A DNA stretch of 17,036 bases from JABFRJ01 sp033812735. Lineage in GTDB: Bacteria > Pseudomonadota > Alphaproteobacteria > Rhizobiales > Hyphomicrobiaceae. Shown one piece after another: positions 1 to 7,347 of this stretch. Every line of letters begins with the position of its first letter. Within the stretch, counting starts at the first letter, position 1. The notes below the pieces were generated by a model that worked only from the letters and a program-made list of their open reading frames with translations, had not been told where the DNA came from and did not search any database. Both the position numbers and the translations under genes were made by a program. Where the stretch lies: assembly GCA_033812735.1 (NCBI GenBank), contig JAPXTA010000114.1, forward strand, positions 1-17,036, in the 5' to 3' direction.

Positions 1-1244
1 GAGGCCGTGATGTTCAATGGCGGACCATTGATCATAAAGCGGCTTTCGACGTCGCGTCCGAGATGGGCGAGCTGCCCCATCACCAGATCGCGAAGCGGCA
101 CCGCCGTCCATTCGCTCTTCACCAGAAGATCCTGGCTCGCCGCCAGCGAATGCAACCGCCGTTCAAAGCGCTTCTGAAAATCCTCGGCACCCGAGGCAGC
201 CGTTCGCCGCGCCAGCGCCTGCACAAGCATGAGCAATTTTTTCGACCGGTGATTGACTTCACGCATCAGCAATTGCACTTGGCTCGTCCGCTCAGCGACC
301 CGCACTTCAAGCTGCTCGTTCGCAACCCGCAGCTCCTCCATGGCCTCGCGCCGCTGCCGCGCCACAGCAGCCACGATAAGACCGGTCATTGCCGTGGCCG
401 CGAGGAACAGCTGCACGACCAGATGAGACCGGCGAGCTCCCAATCCCGTTAGACCGAATGACCCCACTTGCAGACTCGTCAGACCGCCGATCAACGCCGT
501 CAGCAGCAGCATACTCAGCACGGCCCCCGGAAATTCAAAGCGTGCCGCAGCCCAAAGCACGGGCAGCAGAAGCATGAACAAAACCGGTGTTTGACTTGAA
601 ATGGCGACGTAGCAGAGCGTCGATAGAACCAGCGCGATCAATACGATCTCCGCAACGGCCTCCAGGCGCGGCCATCGAAACGGCGCATTCCACAACTGCG
701 CGGCGACCAGACTGAGCGGCAATGCGAGCAGGATCCCGGCGCTATCCCCCACCCACCAATGCTCCCAACTGACCGCGAATGCGCGTGAACGCACGGCCCA
801 ATCGAACGTCGCTGCAGCAGTTGCGCCGCAAGCCACAGCCAGCAGCACGATGAAACACATCGCCAAGACTTGCTCGACAGTCCTCAGCTGGTCCTGTTCA
901 GGATTGACGCGTTGCAAGATGACGGCACAGAGAACGGCTTCGAAAGCGTTGATGGCGACATAGGTCAGAGCGATCCACAGCGGGTTGTGGAACCACAGCA
1001 GGTTTCCGGTCAATTCCGCCATCGCCGCAACGGCCGCAACGCGCGGCCAAGCCTGCCGCCCGGTGAGCAGCAGCATACCGATGTAAACGCCATTCGGGGG
1101 CCACAGGATAACGCTGATATCGGGTATCCGCCCAATCCAGAGGCCAGCCGCAATCGCGGCCATAAATGCCAAGTAGAAGAGGGCAAGCCGCCGAATGTCG
1201 AGGGCCGAACCAACGGTCCGCACGACTGCGGTCGAGTCCATCAT
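1..1244 (-). CDS. MASE1-domain sensor histidine kinase, HWE type (partial, C-terminus beyond window)
   Basis: Only the first 414 codons are inside the window, and the frame is still open at base 1. Residues about 20-295 form a multi-spanning membrane region with MASE1 hallmarks: LWPPNG at about 47-52 and WWVGDSAG at 163-170 followed by a hydrophobic helix. A short coiled linker (about 297-325) leads to a dimerisation/phosphoacceptor box, REVNHRSKKLL, with H332 as the likely phosphorylated histidine. Next comes an HWE-like stretch (RF..RLHSLAASQDLLV...W). The ATP-binding domain must lie to the left of the window. The protein probably senses an unknown signal in or at the inner membrane and signals to an unseen response regulator. 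Two consecutive ATGs (1244 and 1241) are possible starts; a GGAG lies 4 and 7 bases upstream of them. The family assignment is firm; the ligand is unknown. Confidence 0.85.
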   Translation of the reverse strand, partial: MMDSTAVVRTVGSALDIRRLALFYLAFMAAIAAGLWIGRIPDISVILWPPNGVYIGMLLLTGRQAWPRVAAVAAMAELTGNLLWFHNPLWIALTYVAINAFEAVLCAVILQRVNPEQDQLRTVEQVLAMCFIVLLAVACGATAAATFDWAVRSRAFAVSWEHWWVGDSAGILLALPLSLVAAQLWNAPFRWPRLEAVAEIVLIALVLSTLCYVAISSQTPVLFMLLLPVLWAAARFEFPGAVLSMLLLTALIGGLTSLQVGSFGLTGLGARRSHLVVQLFLAATAMTGLIVAAVARQRREAMEELRVANEQLEVRVAERTSQVQLLMREVNHRSKKLLMLVQALARRTAASGAEDFQKRFERRLHSLAASQDLLVKSEWTAVPLRDLVMGQLAHLGRDVESRFMINGPPLNITA

Positions 1245-1362
1245 GCTGCTCCAACTGGGCAGGCGCCGGAAATTTGCGAGATCACAGACCCGATACGGGC
1301 GCGTTCGATCCAGATCAACCGCAAATAGCAGGCGACAGTTAATGCTGAGGAGCGAGTGTCCC

Positions 1363-2040
1363 TCAAACGCGGCGAGCCTTCCCGATTTCTTGGAGCACGG
1401 TCTCTCCTGTCGTCACCTTCGGCAAGGCATTGAAATCAGCCGGCGCCGCAAGCGCGCGCTCAAGCCGGCGGTGAAACTCGTTGCGATCGATCTCGATTGT
1501 CCCGAATTGCCGCAAATGCTCTGTCACGAACTGGCAGTCGAGCAGCGTGAACCCGCCGGCAATCAGCCGCCCGACGAGATGGACGAGCGCTACCTTGCTC
1601 GCATCGGTCTCGTAGGAGAACATGCTCTCGCCAAAAAATGCCGACCCGAGCGCCACCCCGTAAAGCCCACCGACGAGTTTGCCGTGTTGCCAGCATTCGA
1701 CGGTATGGCAGTGCCCAAGATCGTAGAGATCGAAATAGAGCTTGCGGATCTTGTCGTTGATCCAGGTCGTTTCACGCCCGGCGCGGGCTGCGCCGCAACC
1801 ACCGATGACCCCGAAGAAGTCGGTATCGATCCGAACCTCGAACTTGTCCTGACGCACCGTCCGCGCCAGCCGCTTGGCCACGTGCACGGCGTCGAGCGGC
1901 AACACGCCGCGCGCCTGCGGCTCGATCCAATAGAGCGCCGGATCGTCGGCCGCCTCGGCCATGGGAAAGATTCCACACGCATAGGCCTTCAGCAGGACCT
2001 GCGGCGTAATCTCGATAACGATGTCGTCGCGCGTCGTCAT
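1363..2040 (-). CDS. aat: Leucyl/phenylalanyl-tRNA--protein transferase
   Basis: This cytoplasmic enzyme transfers Leu or Phe from aminoacyl-tRNA to the N-terminal Arg or Lys of proteins, marking them for ClpS/ClpAP degradation (the N-degron pathway). The 225-residue product carries the whole family signature: ITPQVLLKAYACGIFPMAE near the N-terminus, WIEPQARGVLPLD, GRETTWI, GHCHTVECW, the GGLYGVALGSAFFGESMFS core, and a LDCQFVTEHLRQFGT segment. The open frame runs 15 codons further upstream (to 2085). I chose the internal ATG at 2040 because homologues begin within a few residues of ITP and the extra segment has no family character. The SD-like GAGG lies rather far upstream (about 14 bases). 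A good promoter candidate lies at 2105-2133. The kinase gene follows 118 bp downstream on the same strand. Confidence 0.95.
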   Translation of the reverse strand: MTTRDDIVIEITPQVLLKAYACGIFPMAEAADDPALYWIEPQARGVLPLDAVHVAKRLARTVRQDKFEVRIDTDFFGVIGGCGAARAGRETTWINDKIRKLYFDLYDLGHCHTVECWQHGKLVGGLYGVALGSAFFGESMFSYETDASKVALVHLVGRLIAGGFTLLDCQFVTEHLRQFGTIEIDRNEFHRRLERALAAPADFNALPKVTTGETVLQEIGKARRV

Positions 2041-2104
2041 GAAACCGGCGCTTACCTCGCTCTCCGGCGCACATCCGCGTCGCACACCAAGCTATGCCAC
2101 ACCG

Positions 2105-2133
2105 CTTACCGTCGAGACCCAATGAATTGTCAA
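2105..2133 (-). promoter_or_regulatory. Candidate sigma-70-type promoter for aat
   Basis: On the minus strand a perfect TTGACA (2133-2128) is followed by a 17-bp spacer and GGTAAG (2110-2105), which matches three of six -10 positions. Transcription would start near 2098, giving a leader of about 58 nt before the aat start. The -35 box and the spacing are good and the -10 is weak, so this is a prediction only. Confidence 0.4.
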
Positions 2134-2196
2134 CGGGTTCCAACATGCCATCGTTTATGGCCGAACAACGGCGGGCTCAAAACACATAGCTTTCAC

Positions 2197-2225
2197 ACCA
2201 GCGAATTCAACCCCTTATCGCTGGT
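2197..2225 (-). terminator. Hairpin downstream of ligA, possible terminator without T-tract
   Basis: ACCAGCGA (2197-2204) and TCGCTGGT (2218-2225) are perfect 8-bp inverted arms around a 13-base loop. The hairpin lies about 70 bases past the ligA stop in the ligA-aat spacer. No run of T follows on either strand, so this is not a classical intrinsic terminator. It could act in Rho-dependent termination or 3'-end protection. Confidence 0.35.
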
Positions 2226-2233
2226 ATTGATGA

Positions 2234-2305
2234 CTGGCCTCCAAGGCTGGCCTCCAAGGCTGGCCTCCACGTCAGGCCACCAGGTCTGGCCTCTATCCCT
2301 GGCCG
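2234..2305. repeat. 13-bp tandem repeat, about 5.5 copies, over the ligA 3' end
   Basis: The plus-strand unit is CTGGCCTCCAAGG. Units begin at 2234, 2247, 2260, 2273, 2286 and 2299 (partial). The first two are identical, the third differs only in its last three bases, and the fourth to sixth are degenerate but keep the GGCC core and the 13-bp phase. The ligA stop codon (2293-2295) falls inside the fifth unit, so the array covers the last codons of ligA and the start of its 3' untranslated region. Confidence 0.85.
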
Positions 2306-4659
2306 ATCAACGCCAGCCACTCGTCCTCGGTCAACACCGTGACACCCAGCTCCTGGGCTTTGTCGAGCTTCGATCCGGCATCGGCGCCCGCAACGACGTA
2401 GTCGGTCTTCTTCGAGACCGATCCCGCAACCTTGGCACCGAACCGCTCGGCTTGCGCCTTTGCCTCAGGCCGCGACATCCGCGTCAGTGTCCCGGTAAAG
2501 ACGACGGTCTTGCCCGTGACCGGCGACGCCACCGCCCGCGGCGTCTCGAAAGCCGAGACCTCGATCTGCCGCAGCAGATCATCCACCGCTTCGGTATTGT
2601 GGGGCTCGTCGAAGAACGCGATCAACGCATCGGCGGCGACGGGTCCGATATCGCTCAACCCAGCGAAGGCGCGATAGTCCTCACCAGGCAATTGATCCGC
2701 CGCCCGGCGCGCCGCAGCTAGGCACTCCTCGACCGTGGCAAAGCTCTGCGCCAGAACATCGGCGGCCGATGCCCGCAGTCCTTTGACCGCGGAAACCAAC
2801 GCCGCAAAGCTATTGGGACGATGCGCGAAGAGATCGCCGCCGTGGGCCGCGTGCGTCTTCGCGTATTGCATCAGCGTCTCCGCCGACTTCGGCCCGAGCC
2901 CCTTGAGATGTGTGAGCCGCAGATAGTCGGGGCCTGGCGCTTGCTTGCTCGCCGCAACGACCGCCTCGCGGAAAGCCTCGTATGTCCCGAAAGCCTTCGC
3001 CAAGGCCTTCGCCGTCGTCTCACCAACATGGCGGATGCCGAGCGCAAACAAGAAGCGATCGAGCGAAATCGTGCGCCGCGCCTCGATCGCCTGGAACAGC
3101 TTCTCCACGGACCGTTTGCCGTAGCCGTCCCGCGTCGCGAGCGGTAGATTGCTTTTCGTGTCGCGTGCGGCGAGGGTGAAGATATCAGCTGGCCGTTTGA
3201 TCAAGTCCTCGTCGAAGAACATATAGATGCGCTCTTCGCCGAGCCCTTCGATATCGAACGCGTTGCGCGACACGAAATGGCGCAACCGTTCCTTGGCCTG
3301 CGCCGCACACGTGAGACCACCCGTGCACCGCCGCACCACGTCTTCGCCCGTCTCGTCCTCGTCGCGCACCGCCGCCGACCCGCACACCGGACACGTCGCC
3401 GGGAAATGATACGGTTTCGCGCCATGCGGCCGCTTCTCTTTGACGACCTCGACCACTTGCGGAATAACGTCGCCCGCGCGCTGGACGACGACCGTGTCGC
3501 CGACCCGGATATCCTTGCGCGCAATCTCGTCTTCGTTGTGCAGCGTCGCATTCGAGACGACGACACCGCCGACCGTAACGGGCTTCAGTTTCGCGACTGG
3601 CGTCAGCGCACCCGTCCGGCCCACCTGGATCTCGATCGCCTCGAGCACCGTCATCGCCTGTTCGGCCGGAAATTTATGCGCAATGGCCCAGCGCGGCGAG
3701 CGGGAGATGAAGCCGAGCCGCTGCTGGTAGTCGAGCCGCTCCACTTTGTAGACGACACCATCGATATCGTAGCCGAGGCTTGAGCGCCGCTCGCCTGTTC
3801 TGCGGTAGTAGGCGAGCAGGTCGTCAGCCGAGTGACACGTATTCATCAGCGGATTGGTGGGCAGACCCCACGACTTGAACGCGTGCACAACCCCGCTCTG
3901 CGTGTCGGCCGGTAGCTCCGACGCCTCGCCCCAGGTGTACGCAAAAAAACGCAGCGGCCGGCTGGCGGTGATCCGGCTGTCGAGTTGGCGCAACGAGCCC
4001 GCTGCCGCATTGCGCGGATTTGCGAAAACCTTCTCTCCGGCTGCCTCCTGCGCGGCGTTGAGAGCCCTGAAGTCCTCGTGCCCAAGATAGATTTCGCCTC
4101 GGATATCGATCCGCTCCGGAATTGCCTTGCCCTTGAGAACGTGCGGTATCTCGCGGATCGTCATCACGTTCCGCGTCACGTCCTCGCCCTCGGCCCCATC
4201 GCCGCGCGTCGCCGCCCATTTCAATCGCCCGCTTTCATACCGGATCGAAATCGAAAGCCCGTCGATCTTAGGCTCGGCGGTGAACTGAACCTCTGCGCTC
4301 GAAGGCAGGTTCAAAAACCGCCTCACCCGATCGCAGAAGTCCGCGACATCCACGTCCTCAAACGCATTCGACAGCGACAGCATCGGCACGTCGTGCCGGA
4401 TTTTCCCGAACGCCTCGACCGGCGCCGCGCCGACCCGCTTCGTCGGACTGTCAGGCAGAACGAGATCCGGGAAGCGGGCTTCTAACGCGCTCAGTCGCTG
4501 ACGCAAGGCATCGTACGCCGCATCCGAGATCTCCGGCGCGTCCTGGCGGTAATAAAGCGCGTCGTGATGCGCGATCTCAACAACGAGTTGCGCGATTTCA
4601 GCCTTCGCCTCCGCCGCGCCCAGTTTGTCGACAGGTACCGACCTCGCCTTCCCACTCAT
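2293..4659 (-). CDS. ligA: NAD-dependent DNA ligase
   Basis: This is the essential replicative ligase, which seals nicks using NAD+. The 788 residues show every LigA domain in order: the NAD-binding Ia region (LYYRQDAPEISDAAYD, about 35-50), the adenylation domain with catalytic lysine K131 in EPKIDGLS, RGEIYL (188-192) and DIDGVVYKV (298-306). An OB fold follows (VGRTGALTPVA, about 347-356). Next are a four-cysteine zinc finger (C423, C426, C445, C451), helix-hairpin-helix repeats (LFALGIRHVGETTAKALA; HLKGLGPKSAETL) and a C-terminal BRCT domain (about 712-788). The protein is longer than E. coli LigA (671), mainly through extra sequence in the helix-hairpin-helix region (about 600-660). The ATG at 4659 follows an AGGGCGAG stretch and gives the expected N-terminus. 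The gene lies 86 bp downstream of the VOC gene on the same strand and may share its transcript. Confidence 0.97.
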   Translation of the reverse strand: MSGKARSVPVDKLGAAEAKAEIAQLVVEIAHHDALYYRQDAPEISDAAYDALRQRLSALEARFPDLVLPDSPTKRVGAAPVEAFGKIRHDVPMLSLSNAFEDVDVADFCDRVRRFLNLPSSAEVQFTAEPKIDGLSISIRYESGRLKWAATRGDGAEGEDVTRNVMTIREIPHVLKGKAIPERIDIRGEIYLGHEDFRALNAAQEAAGEKVFANPRNAAAGSLRQLDSRITASRPLRFFAYTWGEASELPADTQSGVVHAFKSWGLPTNPLMNTCHSADDLLAYYRRTGERRSSLGYDIDGVVYKVERLDYQQRLGFISRSPRWAIAHKFPAEQAMTVLEAIEIQVGRTGALTPVAKLKPVTVGGVVVSNATLHNEDEIARKDIRVGDTVVVQRAGDVIPQVVEVVKEKRPHGAKPYHFPATCPVCGSAAVRDEDETGEDVVRRCTGGLTCAAQAKERLRHFVSRNAFDIEGLGEERIYMFFDEDLIKRPADIFTLAARDTKSNLPLATRDGYGKRSVEKLFQAIEARRTISLDRFLFALGIRHVGETTAKALAKAFGTYEAFREAVVAASKQAPGPDYLRLTHLKGLGPKSAETLMQYAKTHAAHGGDLFAHRPNSFAALVSAVKGLRASAADVLAQSFATVEECLAAARRAADQLPGEDYRAFAGLSDIGPVAADALIAFFDEPHNTEAVDDLLRQIEVSAFETPRAVASPVTGKTVVFTGTLTRMSRPEAKAQAERFGAKVAGSVSKKTDYVVAGADAGSKLDKAQELGVTVLTEDEWLALIGQG

Positions 4660-4745
4660 CGCTCGCCCTGCTGTTCCCGCCGCGACACTCGTTCGCCGCA
4701 GCCGAGTTAGGGCCGAGTGCCGTAGCCCTCGTCAAGGGGCACGGC

Positions 4746-5729
4746 TTAGCTTGCAACAATCACGTTTGCTTGGAACAGCGCGTCGCGCTGCGGGGACCCG
4801 GAAAACGCACTCCCCTCCTCGAACCACGACTTCGGCGCCGGCGTCCCCCAAAGCGTTTGCCGCCGCGGATCGCGCAACGACCAGCGGATCGGCTCATGGT
4901 CGGGGTCCATGGTCTGATAGTCGCTGGTGTAGAGTTCGATGCGATGACCGTCCGGGTCACGCACATAGAGGAAGAACGCGTTGGAGATGCCGTGCCGGCC
5001 GGGCCCGCGCTCCATGTTTGCAAGGAAACCCGTCGTCGCCATCAGGTCGCAGAGATGGATGATATTGAGCGCAGTCGGGACCCAATAGGCGAAATGATGC
5101 AGCCGTGGCCCACGGCCGTTCGTGAACGCGAGGTCGTGAACGTTGCCCTTGCGGTGCATCCAGCCTGCGGCGATCCGGCCGTTCGGACCATCTTCCTCGG
5201 CGTACTCGGTAAGCCTGAACCCGAGTGCCGAGTAGAAATCCAGTGAGCCTTGAACGTCAGGGGCAAAGACATTGAAATGATCGAGCCGTTGCGGCTGCAC
5301 GCCGCGATAGTGCGCATACTTCTGGAGCAGGATCTCGCGCTTTTCCATCTTGTGATAGAGTTCGAGCGTGAGCCCGAACGGATCGGTCGCCCGAAGCGTC
5401 CGCCCCTGATAGGGCCGCTCCACGAATACCGCGGGCAACCCCTTCGACTTGTAGTAGTGGGCCGCCTTGTCGAGATCGTCTTCACTGGCGACCTTGAAAC
5501 CGATCGCGCCGCATTCCCCGGCCGCGGACGTCAGCAGCACCACGGAATGGTGCTGCCGCTCCTCCACCCCCCGCAGATAAACAGCGTCTGTTGCGCTGTC
5601 TTCGACATGAAGGCCGAGGGTGTCAGCGTAGAAGTCTCGCGACTTGGCCAGATCGGCAACGCCGAGCACGACGTGGCTGCAGCGCACGATGTTGAATGGC
5701 GGATCGAATACGTGCTTCGGCGCTGGCAT
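4746..5729 (-). CDS. VOC-family extradiol ring-cleavage dioxygenase, similar to 3,4-dihydroxyphenylacetate 2,3-dioxygenase
   Basis: The 327-residue protein has two tandem VOC modules: residues about 14-126 (SHVVLGVADLAKSRDFYADTLGL) and about 147-268 (LDHFNVFAPDVQGSLDFYSALGF). The three Fe(II)/Mn(II) ligands expected of type I extradiol dioxygenases are present in the second module: H151, a histidine of HH211-212, and E265 in HRIELYTSDY. RGPGRHGISNAFFLYVRDPDGHRIE and the C-terminal segment with TMDPDHEP, LWGTPAP and SWFEEGS resemble the homoprotocatechuate 2,3-dioxygenase (HpaD) group. The reaction is probably O2-dependent cleavage of a catechol ring next to the diol. The exact substrate is inferred, because no other catabolic gene is nearby. 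The ATG at 5729 has a strong GGAGGG ribosome binding site about 7 bases upstream. A cytosolic glyoxalase-like role is less likely given the complete metal triad and length. Confidence 0.85.
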   Translation of the reverse strand: MPAPKHVFDPPFNIVRCSHVVLGVADLAKSRDFYADTLGLHVEDSATDAVYLRGVEERQHHSVVLLTSAAGECGAIGFKVASEDDLDKAAHYYKSKGLPAVFVERPYQGRTLRATDPFGLTLELYHKMEKREILLQKYAHYRGVQPQRLDHFNVFAPDVQGSLDFYSALGFRLTEYAEEDGPNGRIAAGWMHRKGNVHDLAFTNGRGPRLHHFAYWVPTALNIIHLCDLMATTGFLANMERGPGRHGISNAFFLYVRDPDGHRIELYTSDYQTMDPDHEPIRWSLRDPRRQTLWGTPAPKSWFEEGSAFSGSPQRDALFQANVIVAS

Positions 5730-5900
5730 CAGCCCCCTCCCTCTCGCTCACTTTTTGGCCAAGTGTGCCGGATGCACCAGGCGCCGACAACCGGCAAAGC
5801 GCCACCGTCCGTGCGGAGCCCAGAAATGGCAGAGTTGCAGCCACCCTTCGGTGCATAGCTGCGTTGTGCCACGAAGAAACATTTGGGCTTTTCCGTTGTT

Positions 5901-5916
5901 GGTGTTATGTCACACC
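5901..5916. promoter_or_regulatory. Imperfect palindrome in the divergent VOC/DUF6481 spacer
   Basis: GGTGT (5901-5905) and ACACC (5912-5916) are inverted arms separated by 6 bases. They sit between the divergently transcribed dioxygenase (start 5729) and the DUF6481 gene (start 6021), where an operator would be expected. No regulator gene lies beside it, so the function is a guess. The remainder of the 291-bp spacer shows no clear gene or strong promoter match. Confidence 0.25.
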
Positions 5917-6020
5917 CGCTTCAAGCTGGGCGACTACTCTTTGAACGAGCCTCCCTATGGGTTGGCTGGGACGGTGGCTTTGTCGCTCCAGATTAGATTT
6001 CACCCCGAGCAGGATGACGT

Positions 6021-6392
6021 ATGAGCGGATTTAAGTTTCAAGACCACAACGATCGCCGCGAAGCGGCTACCAAAGCCAAACAAGCTCTTCTAGAGCGTTT
6101 CAAGAGCCGGATTGGCCCCGGTCACCCGGAATTCGAGAAGATGCAGGCCGAACGCGTCCGCCTCGCCGCCGAGCGCGAGGAACGTCAGCGCATCGCTAAA
6201 GAAGAGAAAATCCGCCGGGAAGCCGAGGCAAAGGCCGCAGCCGCCGCTGCCGAAGAAATGCGCCTCAAGGCCGAGCGTACGGCTTATCTCGCCAAAATGG
6301 CGGCAGAAAAGGAAATGCTGGCGCAGCAGAAATCGGCGCGCGACGCACGCTATGCCGCGCGCAAGGCTCGCAAGAAGTCTACCGCTGCTTGA
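6021..6392 (+). CDS. DUF6481 family protein (small, highly charged, coiled coil)
   Basis: The 123-residue protein begins MSGFKFQDHNDRREAATKAK, the N-terminal motif I know from DUF6481 proteins of alphaproteobacteria. From about residue 40 to the end it is a nearly continuous charged helix (repeated A/E/K/R, such as RLAAEREERQRIAKEEK) ending in a basic KARKKS tail. It has no signal peptide, membrane segment or catalytic motif. No biochemical role is established; the charge and basic tail would fit a nucleic-acid or ribosome-associated helper, but that is inference. AGGA lies 6 bases before the ATG. A clear intrinsic terminator follows the gene, so it is probably transcribed as a single unit. 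Confidence 0.85.
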   Translation: MSGFKFQDHNDRREAATKAKQALLERFKSRIGPGHPEFEKMQAERVRLAAEREERQRIAKEEKIRREAEAKAAAAAAEEMRLKAERTAYLAKMAAEKEMLAQQKSARDARYAARKARKKSTAA

Positions 6393-6419
6393 TCGTCTTG
6401 CCACCTTATGACCAATGTG

Positions 6420-6454
6420 ACCCGGATGCCTCGCAGGCACCCGGGTTTTTCTTT
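6420..6454 (+). terminator. Rho-independent terminator after the DUF6481 gene
   Basis: ACCCGG-A-TGCCT (6420-6431) pairs with AGGCA-C-CCGGGT (6435-6446), eleven pairs with one mismatch around a CGC triloop. It is followed directly by TTTTTCTTT. The hairpin lies 27 bases after the gene's stop codon and is a textbook intrinsic terminator in the plus direction. Confidence 0.9.
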
Positions 6455-6480
6455 GCGCTCCGAGCACTCACCGTGTCGCC

Positions 6481-7047
6481 ATGCCGCGTGATCAAACACC
6501 CCTAGCGCCGCCCTCCCTTTGGGTCACCCGGTGGCTAGCCGCCATACCGCCGGGCGGTGCGCTCCTGGATGTCGCCTGCGGGCGCGGCCGCCACATCGGA
6601 TTGGCGATTGAGCATGGGTACACCGTCACCGCCGTCGATCGCGACCTCAAGGCAACCGGCTTTCACGGTAACGCCGCCGTCGAACTGATCGAAGCCGATT
6701 TGGAAATGCCTGCCGGCTGGCCGCTCGGCGATAGGCGATTCGATGGCGTCATCGTCACGAATTACCTACACCGTCCGATCCTGCCTGACATCGTCGCGGC
6801 AGTCGGGCCGGCCGGCGCACTGATCTACGAAACGTTTTCGGCCGGCAACGAAGCGCTCGGCCGTCCGCGCAATCCGGACTTCCTCCTTCGCCCTGGTGAG
6901 CTGTTGGCAGCGGTAGCGAACCGGCTCACACCGCTCGCGTTCGAGACTGTGCGTCTGTCAGACCCTGACCGTCTGGTTCAGCATCTCGTCGCCGTTGGGC
7001 CGCGCCACCGCTGGCTTCAAGACCCGTCGAGCCAGCCAACACTTTGA
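6481..7047 (+). CDS. Class I SAM-dependent methyltransferase
   Basis: The product has 188 residues. SAM-binding motif I is LLDVACGRGRH (about 28-38), the acidic end of the second strand is VTAVDRD (about 49-55), ELIEADLEMP matches motif II, and FDGVIVTNYLHRPIL (about 88-102) matches the strand-4/acceptor region. The N-terminal PPSLWVTRWLAAIPPGG matches small cytosolic methyltransferases of Proteobacteria that are related to the TehB group. The substrate cannot be told from sequence. The ATG at 6481 gives a full-length fold but has no good SD. It lies only 26 bases past the DUF6481 terminator, leaving little room for its own promoter. A strong terminator lies just downstream. Confidence 0.88.
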   Translation: MPRDQTPLAPPSLWVTRWLAAIPPGGALLDVACGRGRHIGLAIEHGYTVTAVDRDLKATGFHGNAAVELIEADLEMPAGWPLGDRRFDGVIVTNYLHRPILPDIVAAVGPAGALIYETFSAGNEALGRPRNPDFLLRPGELLAAVANRLTPLAFETVRLSDPDRLVQHLVAVGPRHRWLQDPSSQPTL

Positions 7048-7051
7048 AACA

Positions 7052-7094
7052 GGAAAGAAAAAAGGCCGGGCACTGGGCCCGGCCTGTTAGTTTT
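7052..7094. terminator. Bidirectional rho-independent terminator
   Basis: AGGCCGGGC (7063-7071) and GCCCGGCCT (7077-7085) form a perfect 9-bp stem around a 5-base loop. On the plus strand GTTAGTTTT follows, ending the methyltransferase transcript. On the minus strand the complement of the upstream A-rich tract gives a TTTTTTCTTT run directly after the stem. The hairpin is therefore a better terminator for the convergent helicase transcript, whose stop lies at 7348. Confidence 0.9.
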
Positions 7095-7170
7095 GCCCAT
7101 CAAGGATGGGCGTGAAGGCGTCAAAGGGAGGGAACTGCCTTCATGCTGTCCGTCACAGCGATATCTACAT

Positions 7171-7225
7171 GCGTCGCATGCTGCTCGTCATCAACCGGAC
7201 TGGGCGCATGCGAGCAGTGCGACGC
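7171..7225. repeat. Long imperfect inverted repeat between convergent genes
   Basis: GCGTCGCATGCTGCTCG (7171-7187) is complementary to CGAGCAGTGCGACGC (7211-7225), about 15 pairs with a two-base bulge, around a 23-base loop. It lies in the 3' spacer between the methyltransferase and helicase genes, inside the helicase 3' untranslated region on the minus strand. No T-run follows it. I see no other gene in this 300-base spacer (7048-7347). Confidence 0.6.
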
Positions 7226-7347
7226 CCGCATACCCCACCCCTAACACATTGACTCGTCGCACAATTTAGCCAAACGCGCGCCGCGACAGCGATTGCATAT
7301 CTGGCCCGCACTGAGCGTCGAACCGCAGGATGTAATCCCCCGTCGCC

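Noticed and set aside
2234..2305. The tandem repeat as a CRISPR array
   Set aside because: Units are contiguous 13-bp copies without spacers, and there are no cas genes.
1195..2721. 508-codon plus-strand open frame across aat and the ligA end
   Set aside because: It crosses two clear minus-strand genes and their spacer, has no recognisable domain, and is explained by antisense GC bias.
4671..4745. Weak hairpin after the dioxygenase stop (GCCGT/ACGGC arms)
   Set aside because: The stem is interrupted and no T-run follows, so it cannot be called a terminator between the dioxygenase and ligA.
6021..6392. The DUF6481 protein as a TolA-like or ribosome hibernation factor
   Set aside because: The charged A/E/K/R helix superficially resembles the TolA middle domain, but there is no membrane anchor or TolA C-terminal domain, and the N-terminal motif fits DUF6481.
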